NCBI GenBank assembly: GCA_027488815.1 | Contig: JAIYAX010000017.1 | Location: 1-64,000, forward strand | Length of the DNA stretch: 64,000 bases | Direction of reading: 5' to 3' | DNA from: Cytophagaceae bacterium | GTDB lineage: Bacteria > Bacteroidota > Bacteroidia > Cytophagales > JAIYAX01 | Translations under genes and position numbers: made by a program | The notes under the pieces: model-generated | Told to the model about the DNA's origin: nothing | The model's database searches: none | What the model saw: only the letters and a program-made list of their open reading frames with translations | Part shown: positions 19,049 through 27,844 of the stretch, piece after piece | How the letters are laid out: each line of letters begins with the position of its first letter | How positions within the stretch are numbered: the first letter of the stretch is position 1

Positions 19049-20656
19049 ATGGGTCAAGGTAGCTTTCTTAAGGTCTTACTTCTTTTCATTTTTTCAGCGG
19101 CAAGTACTTTTGCCCAAAATAAGGCCATTGATTTAAGAGCTATTTGGGAGAATTCCAGAATAGCTGATTCGCTAAGATATAATGCAATAAGTGAGTTTTA
19201 TCAAAGAACCACTCTCTCTCAACCAGATTCTGTAATTCCTGTAACAGATTTTCATTTTGAGTTAGCTACAAGGAAATCGAATACGCTTGAGAAGGTAAAA
19301 GCTCTGAGCGAAAAGAGTTATGCCTATTTTGTTAAGGATAATGCTAAAAAGTCTGAAGAAATATTGAAGGAAGCGATAAAAATTCAAGCTACCCTTGACG
19401 ATAGCATATCACTGGCCAGATTATATACAAACTTAGCTTCTATTTATAGAGCACAAAGTAATTTTATAGAAACCATAAAATACTACAATTATTCTTTGAG
19501 AATATTTGAGGACAGACATGAGCGAAAAATTGAAGCAGCAGTTCTAGGCAATTTAGGATTAGTATATTACGACTTAAGGAATTACGAAATAGCTGAGAAT
19601 TATTTTGAAAGATCACTATCCATTTATAAAGAATTAAATCTTCAAGATAAAGTGGGTTATATTAGTTTGTATATAGGTGCTATTGAATATGAAAAGGGAA
19701 ATTATGCAAAGTCTATTGAGCTTGCTTATAAGGCTCTTAAAATTTTTGAAAAAAACAATAACTTTTTTTCTAAAGCAGATTGCCATGCTTTACTAGCTAA
19801 GTCATACCAGAAGCAAGATGATAGAGACAGAATAATTTCAGAAATAAGAAAAAGTATAGAAATTAATAAACAATTGAATAATATAACAAAAATAATACAA
19901 AATAAAGTCTTTTTGGCCGAGCACTATTTGGAGTATGATGTACCTACAGCTACAAGAATTGGGGAAGAGGTTTTAAAAGTAATTGATTCCACTTCAGATA
20001 AAAATGCAAAATCAAGTCTTTACTACTTATTATATAAATGCTATAAGGAAAAAAAAGAAATGGAGCTTTCACACAGAATGTATGAAAACTATGTTGTTTA
20101 TAATGACAGTATTGTTAAAGAACAAAGTAATTTGGAGTTAATCAAAGAAGCTGTAAATCAGGAATATATTATTAAGTTATCAGAAAACAAACAGTCTTAT
20201 GAGAAAATAGAAAGAGACTTGAAATGGAGTCAGGCCATTAAAGTAGGTTTCATTGTTAGCGGTTTTATATTTTTATTTATCGCTATATTTCTTTATTTTA
20301 AGAAAAAAAATTATGCTGAAAGAATAAAAAGGCAAGAATTGATTGAAGAGATTGAAAAACTTAAGAAAAGCACCTCAGCGATAAATTCTACTACTACAAA
20401 TGAATTTGCCCTTGATCGCTCAAAGATAGAGAATTACATAAATCGCAAACTCAATGATACCGATTGGAATGTTTTGAATGTTCTGTTACAAAATCCTGTT
20501 ATTTCCAATAAAGAAATTGCAGAAAAGGTTTTTTTAAGTGTTGATGGTATTGGCTCATCTTTGCGAAGAATGTATGACTATTTTGAAATTGAAGATTCAA
20601 AGTACAAGAAGACGGACTTGATCAGAAAGGTTATACAGTTGTCAAGTAAAGAATAG
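19049..20656 (+). CDS. TPR-repeat membrane regulator with C-terminal HTH
   Basis: A 535-residue protein with a signal peptide ('LLLFIFSAASTFAQ') and several tetratricopeptide repeats (residues ~90-330, for example 'AAVLGNLGLVYYDLRNYEIAENYFERS' read in two parts). A coiled-coil stretch is followed by one transmembrane helix ('VGFIVSGFIFLFIAIFLYF', ~residues 400-420). The cytoplasmic tail ends in a LuxR/GerE-like helix-turn-helix ('NPVISNKEIAEKVFLSVDG'). This layout, periplasmic TPR sensor plus intracellular DNA-binding domain, is common in Bacteroidota and suggests one-component signalling. The target genes are unknown. The gene is AT-rich and stands alone between repeat-laden gaps. Confidence 0.85.
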   Translation: MGQGSFLKVLLLFIFSAASTFAQNKAIDLRAIWENSRIADSLRYNAISEFYQRTTLSQPDSVIPVTDFHFELATRKSNTLEKVKALSEKSYAYFVKDNAKKSEEILKEAIKIQATLDDSISLARLYTNLASIYRAQSNFIETIKYYNYSLRIFEDRHERKIEAAVLGNLGLVYYDLRNYEIAENYFERSLSIYKELNLQDKVGYISLYIGAIEYEKGNYAKSIELAYKALKIFEKNNNFFSKADCHALLAKSYQKQDDRDRIISEIRKSIEINKQLNNITKIIQNKVFLAEHYLEYDVPTATRIGEEVLKVIDSTSDKNAKSSLYYLLYKCYKEKKEMELSHRMYENYVVYNDSIVKEQSNLELIKEAVNQEYIIKLSENKQSYEKIERDLKWSQAIKVGFIVSGFIFLFIAIFLYFKKKNYAERIKRQELIEEIEKLKKSTSAINSTTTNEFALDRSKIENYINRKLNDTDWNVLNVLLQNPVISNKEIAEKVFLSVDGIGSSLRRMYDYFEIEDSKYKKTDLIRKVIQLSSKE

Positions 20657-20689
20657 TAATAGCAAGAATGGTATTGTTCAAGAATCCAT

Positions 20690-21000
20690 TCTCTCAAGAG
20701 AAAATTCTTTTGGTTTGATCTGCATTAGTTTGCAGCTTATTACAATCTTCTATATGGTTGGAAGCAAGGAATACACCTGATTGCTTTGCTTGAAGTAGCT
20801 TGTCATCCAAGGCTATGTTAACGTCAAGACACGATTGCTTTGGGTTGTTGGCCTCGGCAATTTGTTTGGAGTTGGTCTACTTGTCATTCAGCTTGTTCTT
20901 GTGATGTGGTTGGATAGACTGCTTTTAAGTCCTACGTGTAGGTGATCGCCAGTTTCGTTAAAGTTGGTCCAATTGTATACAGAGCTTGTTTCAGAAGGCC
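20690..21000 (-). pseudogene. Decayed IS256-type transposase fragment
   Basis: Reading the minus strand in shifting frames gives pieces in the right order and spacing for the C-terminal part of an IS256-family (MULE-type) transposase. First comes 'DLKAVYPTTSQEQAE', matching the usual DLKxxYxAxTxExAE block. About 50 residues later comes 'FLASNHIEDCNK ... TKRIF', matching the TTNxIExxN ... TKxxFP block. Stops and frameshifts interrupt it throughout. The rest of the 580-bp gap (21000-21238) has no recognisable gene; frames there on both strands lack domain character. The call rests on motif recognition only. Confidence 0.5.
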
Positions 21001-21238
21001 CAAGTCAACCAAAGAGTTCCTCGTCGTTTGCCATCATCCTTTTTGAACGTAGTAGAATCAAAACGATTCTTCTCCTTGGTTTCCAGTCAACCTTCTTTTG
21101 TTTTCTTTTGCCTGACGCTGATTTCATGATGATTTCGCATAGAAACATCAGCGTACATGTATTTTCACAACTAGCCGTGAAGCTCATTATGTGCTTGTGG
21201 GCCACTTTTGTGTTCAATCAAACTCAAATACTCACACA

Positions 21239-22699
21239 ATGAAAAAAGCAATCTCAATCTTAATTTTTTTCCCATTGTTCAGTTTTGGGCAATGGAATCA
21301 AGTAGGTAATTCCATCAGCGGAACACAAGCCAATGGAAGATTTGGATGGTCAACTGCAATATCAGGCAATGGCAGCGTAGTTGCAACTGGTGCAATTTTC
21401 GCATCTCCAGGTGGCCAGGTTACTGCTTACGGTTTGTCAAATGGTAGCTGGTCTCAGATTGGAGTTCCTATTGATGCTGAAAGCGGGGGAGACCAAACTG
21501 GGCAGTCTGTTAGTCTATCTGAAGATGGTTTAACTCTGGCAATTGGTGAACCTTTTAACAATGATTTAGGATTTACATCTGGGCAGGTTAGGGTTTTTCG
21601 AAATATCAACAACACTTGGACTCAAATTGGTCAAGATTTGTATGGGCAGAATGCATTAGCCGGAGCCGGCACAATGGTTAGCTTGTCAGCAGATGGAAAT
21701 ACTTTAGCCTTTGGCGCACCCAACACTACTGTAAGTGGATTTTCCGGTTTTACAGGAAATGTAGAAGTTTATCAATTACAAGGCAGCTCCTGGGTGCAAA
21801 AGGGGAGTGATATTAATGGTGATGGCTCAATAATAAAATTTGGAACAAGCGTGAGTTTGTCTAATGACGGTAATATTGTTGCTATAGGCCATACAGGCGA
21901 CCCTGGCAACATGAACAGTCCACAATTTGGACGAGTAAAAGTGTACCAATTTATAAACAATCAATGGACTCAAATTGGAAATACAATTTTTGGTCTAGTA
22001 AATCGTGACGAATTTGGTAATAAAGTTAGCTTGTCTGCATTAGGAAACATGTTAGCTATATCAACATTCAGTTCAAATGTAGTGCTCGTTTACCAACTCA
22101 ACGGAGGAGTTTGGACGCAATTGGGAAATTTAATGAGCGGAGAGAACATTGGAGATGGTTTTGGTTCCTCAATTAGTTTATCAGATAGTGGAACTAGAAT
22201 TGCAATAGGTGCGAGATTCTATACAAACTTAAGCAACATGGGACGTGCTTATGTATATGAAAACCAAAGTGGTATCTGGACACTAATTAATAATCCCATC
22301 TTTGGAGTTTTTAATGACGATCTGTTCGGGATTTCTATTGCCATTACTGGGGACGGGTCTAAAGTAGTTGTTGGTGCTACAAATAATGATGCTGGAGGAA
22401 ATAACGCAGGTCAAGTACGTGTTTTTGAAAATACTTCAATTCTTAACATTGGCAATCAAGATAGAACTGATTTTGTGAAAATATTTCCAAACCCAACAAG
22501 CAATTATGTTCAAATAAAGAGCAGTGCTGTAATTGATTCCTATTCGCTATTTTCTGTTGAAGGGAAAATAGTCAAATCAGAAAGAGCATTGATGCTAAAT
22601 GACGTATCAATTGATATGACTGATTTAAGTTCCGGTGTTTATTTTCTGGAAACATACTCAAACGGAACGATCAAGAATAATAAAATCATAAAACAATAA
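21239..22699 (+). CDS. FG-GAP-like propeller T9SS protein
   Basis: A 486-residue secreted protein. The ATG at 21239 starts a signal peptide ('AISILIFFPLFSFGQ'). Six or so repeats of the type 'FGxSVSLSxDGNxxAIG...VYxxxxxxWTQIG' follow, resembling FG-GAP/integrin-like beta-propeller blades. The last ~75 residues are a T9SS type A sorting domain ('VKIFPNPTSNYVQI' to 'NKIIKQ'). It is probably a surface or released propeller protein of unknown ligand. A longer frame from 21191 exists but the extra residues precede the signal peptide and are unlikely to be translated. Confidence 0.88.
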   Translation: MKKAISILIFFPLFSFGQWNQVGNSISGTQANGRFGWSTAISGNGSVVATGAIFASPGGQVTAYGLSNGSWSQIGVPIDAESGGDQTGQSVSLSEDGLTLAIGEPFNNDLGFTSGQVRVFRNINNTWTQIGQDLYGQNALAGAGTMVSLSADGNTLAFGAPNTTVSGFSGFTGNVEVYQLQGSSWVQKGSDINGDGSIIKFGTSVSLSNDGNIVAIGHTGDPGNMNSPQFGRVKVYQFINNQWTQIGNTIFGLVNRDEFGNKVSLSALGNMLAISTFSSNVVLVYQLNGGVWTQLGNLMSGENIGDGFGSSISLSDSGTRIAIGARFYTNLSNMGRAYVYENQSGIWTLINNPIFGVFNDDLFGISIAITGDGSKVVVGATNNDAGGNNAGQVRVFENTSILNIGNQDRTDFVKIFPNPTSNYVQIKSSAVIDSYSLFSVEGKIVKSERALMLNDVSIDMTDLSSGVYFLETYSNGTIKNNKIIKQ

Positions 22700-22895
22700 A
22701 AACCATCCTCCAATAAGGAATATTTGAGATGATTGCTTACAGGAGTGCATCTAGCTATAGGGTTCCTGGCAAATGATTGAGGCCATAGATTGAAAGAATA
22801 TGTAATCATACATAGTAGTGCAGCCAATAGGTAAGTAGAGACATCCGAAAAGTCATAGAGAAACTCACCAAAACATCTTGAATGACTGTAGGATC

Positions 22896-22931
22896 AAAGA
22901 GAGGAAGGGTAAAACCAACCTCTCTTTTTTT
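22896..22931 (+). terminator. Possible intrinsic terminator
   Basis: AAAGAGAGG pairs with CCTCTCTTT around a 14-base loop and runs into a stretch of T. It lies about 200 bases beyond the FG-GAP gene, which is the only upstream gene it could serve. Confidence 0.5.
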
Positions 22932-22973
22932 GCCTATACCTGAATGCTTCAGTAATCTCACTTCTTATACTAC

Positions 22974-23123
22974 TTCTGGTCTTTGTGTCTCGCTGAAACT
23001 GTACACATTTCAATGACCAAGAATACAAATGTGAATTCAGCGATGAAAACGGCCTGATTTTTTGAAATCATTATAAAGTAAGCTGAAAAGAAGGTTCTTT
23101 TAACAGTACCTAATACCAGGTGG
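22974..23123. repeat. Intergenic repeat element A2
   Basis: A minus-strand core (TGTCTCGCTGAAAC region) is followed by the same body as A1 and A3 ('GAATACAAATGTGAATTCAG', 'GATGAAAACGGCCTGA'). The right end reads CCTAATACCAGGTGG where A3 has CCTAAGGTCTCAGCGAGA..., so about 20 bases including the right inverted end appear deleted. The gap 22700-23610 otherwise shows only the terminator at 22896 and a small hairpin before csbD. Confidence 0.75.
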
Positions 23124-23545
23124 AGAGGATGCATCATGGCATAGGAGGCTATATAGTAAGCGTGATCTGCACTTATAAAAACAGGACAAGTAACTATTGT
23201 GGTTTTATTCATAAATCACTTTGCAACTTCATATGGTTGGGCAGGTGCAAATACAAAATCTACCTTCTAAACACTTTCGACCGAGGATTGATTTAAGGAG
23301 TTTAGAATAAAGTAATTGTCTGCCTGGTTGTACTATTACGTTGCCAAGTCCCTTATAACTGGATCTTTCTGTAAGTCAACCAATGCTAAGAATGAATAAT
23401 ACGCTACTAATGAGTGCTTTTGTTAAAAATCCTCAGTTTCTACTTATCTTAACTTAGCTTGGTGAATTCATGCGGACAATCATTTATTTTATCATCCTCG
23501 TAAGCCTGAATCTTATAACACGATAAATTAATTATGTAACACTTC

Positions 23546-23566
23546 AGGTGGATTAACAACCCACCT
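23546..23566. promoter_or_regulatory. Small inverted repeat upstream of csbD
   Basis: AGGTGG and CCACCT flank 8 bases and are followed by TTTG, giving a CACCTTTG box one base off the -7 consensus, about 45 bases before the csbD start. It could be an operator or part of a promoter for the stress-type cluster. Confidence 0.3.
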
Positions 23567-23610
23567 TTGTAAGGTAATAATTCAGTTATAAATTAATAAA
23601 TCAAATCATC

Positions 23611-23796
23611 ATGAACTCAACAGAAGCAAAAGGAAACTGGAACGAGCAAAAAGGAAAATTAAAGCAAAAATTTTCTATCCTCACCGATAATGATTTAATG
23701 TTCGCAGAAGGTAAGAAGGATGAAATGCTAGGAAAAATTCAGAAAAAACTTGGAAAAACCAAGGAAGAACTGAAAGCAATAATGGCCGCCCTTTGA
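23611..23796 (+). CDS. CsbD family small stress protein
   Basis: A 61-residue protein of the CsbD-like family. The hallmarks are '[16 protein letters not shown]' near the start and '[21 protein letters not shown]' (in two parts) near the end. CsbD proteins are general-stress proteins in Bacillus and are induced under stress in many bacteria; their molecular role is unknown. It is first in a row of small co-directional genes and is followed by a perfect 11-bp terminator hairpin, so it may be transcribed mostly alone. Confidence 0.88.
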   Translation: MNSTEAKGNWNEQKGKLKQKFSILTDNDLMFAEGKKDEMLGKIQKKLGKTKEELKAIMAAL

Positions 23797-23814
23797 TTCA
23801 AACAAAGCAAACCA

Positions 23815-23843
23815 ATCGTCAAGCCAAAGGCTTGACGATTTTA
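23815..23843 (+). terminator. Terminator after csbD-like gene
   Basis: ATCGTCAAGCC pairs perfectly with GGCTTGACGAT around AAA and is followed by a short T-rich run. It lies between the csbD-like gene and the lipoprotein gene, so it may attenuate rather than fully stop transcription. Confidence 0.75.
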
Positions 23844-23874
23844 TCAACCATTAACTCCTAAACACAAAACAATT

Positions 23875-24330
23875 ATGAAAAAGCTTCAAACAAGTGCCAA
23901 CTTAATTTTTACGTCTCTCTTTTTTATTGCTTCCGTAGTCACAACCGGTTGTGATCGCTCAATGCAAAAAGCAGAAAATGCTAAGGAAAATGTAGCTGAG
24001 GCACAAGAGGACTTAGAAAATGCCGAAGAAGACTACCAAACAGAAATGGCGAACTTTAAGCGAGAATCAGCTGAAAAGATCACTGAAAACGAGAAAGCAA
24101 TAGCAGAGATTAAATCGTCAATGTCAAATGTCAAAAAAGATTTAAAAGAATCTTATGAAAGAGACATTGCTGCACTAGAAGAAAAAAACACTGAATTGAA
24201 AGAAAGAATAGAAGAGTTCAAGGGTGAAGGAAAGGACAATTGGAATTCATTCAAAGAAGAGTTTAATCGTGACATGGAAAAACTTGGAAAATCAATTAAA
24301 GATTTCACAATAAACAACAAAAACAATTAA
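23875..24330 (+). CDS. Coiled-coil lipoprotein
   Basis: A 151-residue protein with a lipoprotein signal peptide and lipobox 'VTTGC' (Cys about residue 26). The rest is almost all charged, Glu/Lys-rich heptad-like sequence, predicted to be one long coiled coil ending in 'DFTINNKNN'. It would be anchored in a membrane leaflet. Similar coiled-coil lipoproteins sit beside CsbD, YtxH and Lmo0937-like genes in other Bacteroidota, suggesting an envelope-stress role. That role is inferred from context. Confidence 0.75.
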   Translation: MKKLQTSANLIFTSLFFIASVVTTGCDRSMQKAENAKENVAEAQEDLENAEEDYQTEMANFKRESAEKITENEKAIAEIKSSMSNVKKDLKESYERDIAALEEKNTELKERIEEFKGEGKDNWNSFKEEFNRDMEKLGKSIKDFTINNKNN

Positions 24331-24341
24331 ACCTCACAATC

Positions 24342-24500
24342 ATGGGAAACTTACTTTACATTATCGCAGTTTTACTTGTCATTAGTTGGGCAATAGGATT
24401 TTTTGCCTACAGTCAAACGGGCATCATACACCTACTTCTAGTCATAGCTGTAATCGCAGTTCTACTCAGGGTTATCTCTGGAAGTAAAAGTAGGATTTAA
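24342..24500 (+). CDS. Lmo0937-like small membrane protein
   Basis: A 52-residue peptide starting 'MGNLLYIIAVLLVISWAIG'. Two hydrophobic helices are separated by 'FFAYSQTGIIH', and it ends 'LLRVISGSKSRI'. This matches the Lmo0937 family (DUF5670), tiny two-helix membrane proteins often found in stress gene clusters. It starts 11 bases after the lipoprotein stop, and the next gene starts 5 bases after its own stop, so it is well placed in an operon. Confidence 0.8.
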   Translation: MGNLLYIIAVLLVISWAIGFFAYSQTGIIHLLLVIAVIAVLLRVISGSKSRI

Positions 24501-24505
24501 AAAAA

Positions 24506-25006
24506 ATGAAACATTTTATCTTGGGAGCAACTCTTTTATTTATTTGCTCTATTTCATCGGCACAGTCGTATTTGCAAAATGAAGTCGATCAAATAAATGT
24601 AGGATTTGGCTTCTCTAGTTGGGGCTTGCCGGTTTATATCGGTTATGACCATGGAGTAAACAATGATGTGACATTTGGACTTGAAGCATCCTTTCGTTCT
24701 TACAGCGAAAATTACGGAGATTTCAAATACAATCACAGCATCATAGGATTTTCTGGGAACGGAAACTACCATTTCAATAGACTTCTTGAAATCCCAAGTG
24801 ATTTTGACTTTTATGCGGGGCTAAATCTCGGTTTCTATGTATGGTCTTCACCAAATAGCTACAACGGTAAGAATAGTTCCGGATTAAGTCTGGGAGCTCA
24901 AGTGGGTGGAAGATATTTCTTCAGTCCCAAAGCAGGAATAAATTTAGAAATTGGAGGTGGCAATGCCTTCTCTGGTGGAAAAATAGGACTAACAATTAAA
25001 ATTTAA
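24506..25006 (+). CDS. Small outer-membrane beta-barrel protein
   Basis: A 166-residue protein with a signal peptide ('FILGATLLFICSISSAQ') and alternating aromatic/glycine strands ('INVGFGFSSWGLPVYIGYDH', 'DFYAGLNLGFYVW', 'AQVGGRYFFSPKAGINLEIG'). This is typical of an eight-strand outer-membrane barrel (OmpW/OmpX-like size). It ends 'GLTIKI'. A pore or structural role is possible; no family-specific motif identifies a function. It lies within the stress-type cluster. Confidence 0.78.
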   Translation: MKHFILGATLLFICSISSAQSYLQNEVDQINVGFGFSSWGLPVYIGYDHGVNNDVTFGLEASFRSYSENYGDFKYNHSIIGFSGNGNYHFNRLLEIPSDFDFYAGLNLGFYVWSSPNSYNGKNSSGLSLGAQVGGRYFFSPKAGINLEIGGGNAFSGGKIGLTIKI

Positions 25007-25024
25007 CTTTAAAAACAAACAATC

Positions 25025-25303
25025 ATGGATTCAGGAAAATTGGTATTAGGTGTATTGATAGGAGTTACGGTGGGAGCGACCCTAGGAATCTTATTTGCAC
25101 CAGATAAAGGTTCAACAACAAGGCAGAAAATCGTTGACAGAGGAGAAGGTTATGCAGATGATGTCAAAGAGAAACTTGACGACTTTATTAGTTCAATCAC
25201 AAGTAGATTTGAAAAGGCAAAAGAAGAAGCAACAGAATTTGCCTCAAAAGCCCAAAAAAATTATAATGAATCAAAAAAGGAAACTGATCACGTAACAGCT
25301 TGA
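25025..25303 (+). CDS. YtxH domain protein
   Basis: A 92-residue YtxH-family protein. A Gly-rich transmembrane N-terminus ('LVLGVLIGVTVGATLGILFAP') is followed by 'DKGSTTRQKI' and a charged coiled-coil tail. YtxH proteins are general-stress proteins in Firmicutes and are widespread in Bacteroidota; their biochemical role is unknown. It follows the barrel gene by 18 bases. Confidence 0.88.
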   Translation: MDSGKLVLGVLIGVTVGATLGILFAPDKGSTTRQKIVDRGEGYADDVKEKLDDFISSITSRFEKAKEEATEFASKAQKNYNESKKETDHVTA

Positions 25304-25354
25304 ATTATTGTTTCGTAAGTTTATTCAATAGGCTTTAATTTTTAAGAACAAGTT

Positions 25355-25708
25355 ATGAATGACAATGTAACTCCCATAGAATTACTTTTTCAAAAGGTAG
25401 AAAGTTATAGCAATACGACTTTAGAGATAGTGCAGTTAAAAGCAATTGAAAAGTCTGCTGACCTTATTTCATCTCTTGTTGCGCAAATCGCCATCATTAT
25501 TGTGGCATTATTGGCAACATTTGCAATCAATATCGGCATAGCTTTATGGATTGGAAAACTACTAGGGAACTCATTCTACGGGTTTTATGTTGTCGGGTTA
25601 TTTTATACAATTGTAGCACTCCTGCTTTATTCTTTCAAAAATTCTTGGATAAAAGGCCCTCTACACAATTCCTTGATTTCTCAAATGATGAAACAAAAAA
25701 ATACATGA
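25355..25708 (+). CDS. Holin-like (phage holin family / DUF1469-like) membrane protein
   Basis: A 117-residue protein with a short amphipathic N-terminus and two adjacent transmembrane helices ('AQIAIIIVALLATFAINIGI' and 'YGFYVVGLFYTIVALLLYSF'), ending in a basic tail. The layout fits the 'phage holin family'/DUF1469 proteins that commonly sit next to YtxH genes in bacteria. It is unlikely to be a true phage lysis protein. Its stop overlaps the start of the next gene (ATGA), indicating translational coupling. Confidence 0.7.
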   Translation: MNDNVTPIELLFQKVESYSNTTLEIVQLKAIEKSADLISSLVAQIAIIIVALLATFAINIGIALWIGKLLGNSFYGFYVVGLFYTIVALLLYSFKNSWIKGPLHNSLISQMMKQKNT

Positions 25709-26049
25709 AAAAGTCGGCCACAGAAGAATTAAATGAAGCTATTCTGATATTGCAAAGAAAGCAACACATTGAACTCGGAATACTAAAGGAGCAATTTCTG
25801 ATTACTTACGAAAGCTTAAAACCGATTAATTTAATTAAAAGCACTTTCCAGGAAGTAACGGAAATAGCTGGCATTAAAATTATGATCATAAATAAGCTGA
25901 TTGATCTAACAATTGGGTTGCTAGGTAAAAATGTTTTAGCTGGTGAAAGTGCAAGCCCGATAAAAAAAATGATTGGAGTTATACTCAAAACAGCGATAAA
26001 TAAATTGGTTTCTAAGTCCCCATCAGCCTCTTTATCAATGACATCATAG
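25705..26049 (+). CDS. Hypothetical protein coupled to the holin-like gene
   Basis: A 114-residue protein starting at the ATG that overlaps the previous stop. An amphipathic N-terminal helix ('ELNEAILILQRKQHIELGIL') is followed by hydrophobic patches in the middle and a Ser-rich tail. A longer frame from 25546 lies inside the holin-like gene and is not supported. Proteins of this size and pattern follow YtxH/holin-like genes in related bacteria, but I cannot name the family. It is the last gene of the cluster. The 350-bp gap after it (26050-26399) holds nothing recognisable. Confidence 0.7.
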   Translation: MKKSATEELNEAILILQRKQHIELGILKEQFLITYESLKPINLIKSTFQEVTEIAGIKIMIINKLIDLTIGLLGKNVLAGESASPIKKMIGVILKTAINKLVSKSPSASLSMTS

Positions 26050-26399
26050 TGAAATATTGGGAGCTAACAGCTTACTTTTTGCGCCATTTATCATTTCTCT
26101 TTATGCAACCGGGTGTATTTGCTTCAATAAAATGTAAAACGATCAAAAACCTATTCTCTATTCATATTCCAAATCTATCAGTATTCACAGCAAATATAGC
26201 TGGCGCTAGGTTATCAACTGCAGAAGGGAATGTCTGTCAGAGCTACCAATAGGTTTAGTTACGAAAGCCTATAATGGAGATTTAATTTTTCCTGATTTTG
26301 CTCTTGCCAAGAACAATTTAGAAGTGGTGTAAAAGCAGGGAGGTTTCTTCTTAAAGAAAAGACGCAGCTCCTAAAAAGAGTAATTCTGCTTTACTTGAT

Positions 26400-27500
26400 T
26401 TAGGCAATTCTTAAAGGCCGCCCAAGCACTTTGAGTTGTCTGCCATGACTTTTCAATGCATCCAAAAAGCTATCCTCATTATTATAAGGAAGGCCAAATT
26501 CTAAAGCAGTTTCTTCCACTATTTTTGAAATTTTCTCATAATGAACATGGCAGATATGAGGAAATAAATGATGCTCTACTTGGTAATTCAGGCCACCCAC
26601 GTACCAAGTTAGTAGACGGTCATTTTTTGCAAAATTAGATGTGGTTCGTAATTGATGTACAGCCCACACATCCTTGAGACTACCGGCAGTATCGGGTGCA
26701 GGATATTCTGCACTTTCAATTACATGGGCGGGTTGGAAAATAATGGCTAGAATAAATCCTGCTATAAAGTGCATAGTAAAAAAACCAATCAACACTTGCC
26801 ACCACAAAACATCAAGTACAATCATTGGTAAAGCAACAGTATAGGCCAAGTACACAAGTTTAGTACCTATCAAAACGATCCATTCTTTGGTAGCAGTTGT
26901 TTTTTGGCGCTTCACCAATCCGTCCTTTTGATAGCGTGAAAGCTTTACAAAATCCTTTCTAAAGACCCAGATCATAGTAAGAAGTCCGTAGAAAAACCAT
27001 GCATAGATGTGTTGAAAACGATGAATGGGATAGAGCTTGGCATCCGGTGACATTCTAAAAATTGGGCTAGGGGCAATATCTTCATCTGCATCATGTACAT
27101 TGGTAAATGTGTGATGTAGTACATTGTGTTGCACTTTCCAGTTAAATGAGTTGCCACCAATCAAATTTAATGTAAAGCCTAAGGCATTATTTACCCAAAG
27201 TTTATTTGAATACGCTCCATGATTAGCGTCATGCATCACTGATAAGCCAATCCCGGCTACACCAAGGCCCATCAAAACACAAAGAATAAAAAGAGCTCCA
27301 AGAGAATTAAAGACTCCTGTGATGATCAAGGTGTAAGGAATTAAGTACAAGCAAAGCATAAAAATGGTCTTAAGCACCATTGTGAGATTGGCTTGCTTGC
27401 TTATCCCATTGGTTTTGAAGTATTCATTTACACGTTTGTTCAATGTTGAAAAGAATCCATTTTGGATACTTGAGAAACGCAAAGAATTCATTTGTGTCAT
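26400..27500 (-). CDS. Membrane fatty acid desaturase
   Basis: A 366-residue membrane di-iron fatty acid desaturase, adding double bonds to acyl chains. The three histidine boxes are present: 'HDANHG' (around residue 95), 'HNVLHH' (around 130) and 'QVEHHLFPH' (around 305), with hydrophobic helices between. The 'QxxHH' third box places it with front-end or linoleoyl-CoA-type desaturases. No fused cytochrome b5 is present, so electrons must come from a separate donor. It probably adjusts membrane fluidity. The start could be 27500 or the ATG at 27491. It is transcribed away from the repeat-rich region. Confidence 0.9.
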   Translation of the reverse strand: MTQMNSLRFSSIQNGFFSTLNKRVNEYFKTNGISKQANLTMVLKTIFMLCLYLIPYTLIITGVFNSLGALFILCVLMGLGVAGIGLSVMHDANHGAYSNKLWVNNALGFTLNLIGGNSFNWKVQHNVLHHTFTNVHDADEDIAPSPIFRMSPDAKLYPIHRFQHIYAWFFYGLLTMIWVFRKDFVKLSRYQKDGLVKRQKTTATKEWIVLIGTKLVYLAYTVALPMIVLDVLWWQVLIGFFTMHFIAGFILAIIFQPAHVIESAEYPAPDTAGSLKDVWAVHQLRTTSNFAKNDRLLTWYVGGLNYQVEHHLFPHICHVHYEKISKIVEETALEFGLPYNNEDSFLDALKSHGRQLKVLGRPLRIA

Positions 27501-27844
27501 GGAGAACTGGTTTTTTTCTGTCCTTTTAGTAGGGGCTACAGGAAAAGATGGAGGGCGGTTGTTTAGAATACAATTTGTTTCTATTGAACAATAATTTGGA
27601 ATTATTAATTCGACTTTTACTCTGCCATGTCACCTCACCTGGCAAAACTGCACCCTATTGTAGTTGCCAACAACGTACTTTTCTGCTTAACCTAGATCTA
27701 AAAGTGTAAAGAAAGCCAAATTTAGCTTCTCCGATCAAATTAATATGGGGCTTGGGTAGTAACTTTCAGGTGATAACACCTTATACAACCGGAGTGGTTC
27801 TTTTCGAAGGAAGGCCGGCGTTAGATTCAAGTATCGCAGGTTTT
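27501..27844. other. Non-coding gap upstream of the desaturase
   Basis: I see no gene, clear hairpin or promoter consensus in these ~345 bases before the first B-type repeat. Confidence 0.4.

Noticed and set aside
20964-21242. 92-residue plus-strand open frame
   Set aside because: No domain or signal; it lies across the decayed transposase region and runs into the start of the FG-GAP gene.
22970-23212. 80-residue minus-strand open frame
   Set aside because: It covers intergenic repeat A2. The same translated stretch appears wherever the repeat occurs, so the frame reflects the repeat, not a gene.
25355-25708. Prophage holin and lysis cassette
   Set aside because: No endolysin or phage gene is near; the context is YtxH and stress-type genes, where holin-like membrane proteins are usual.
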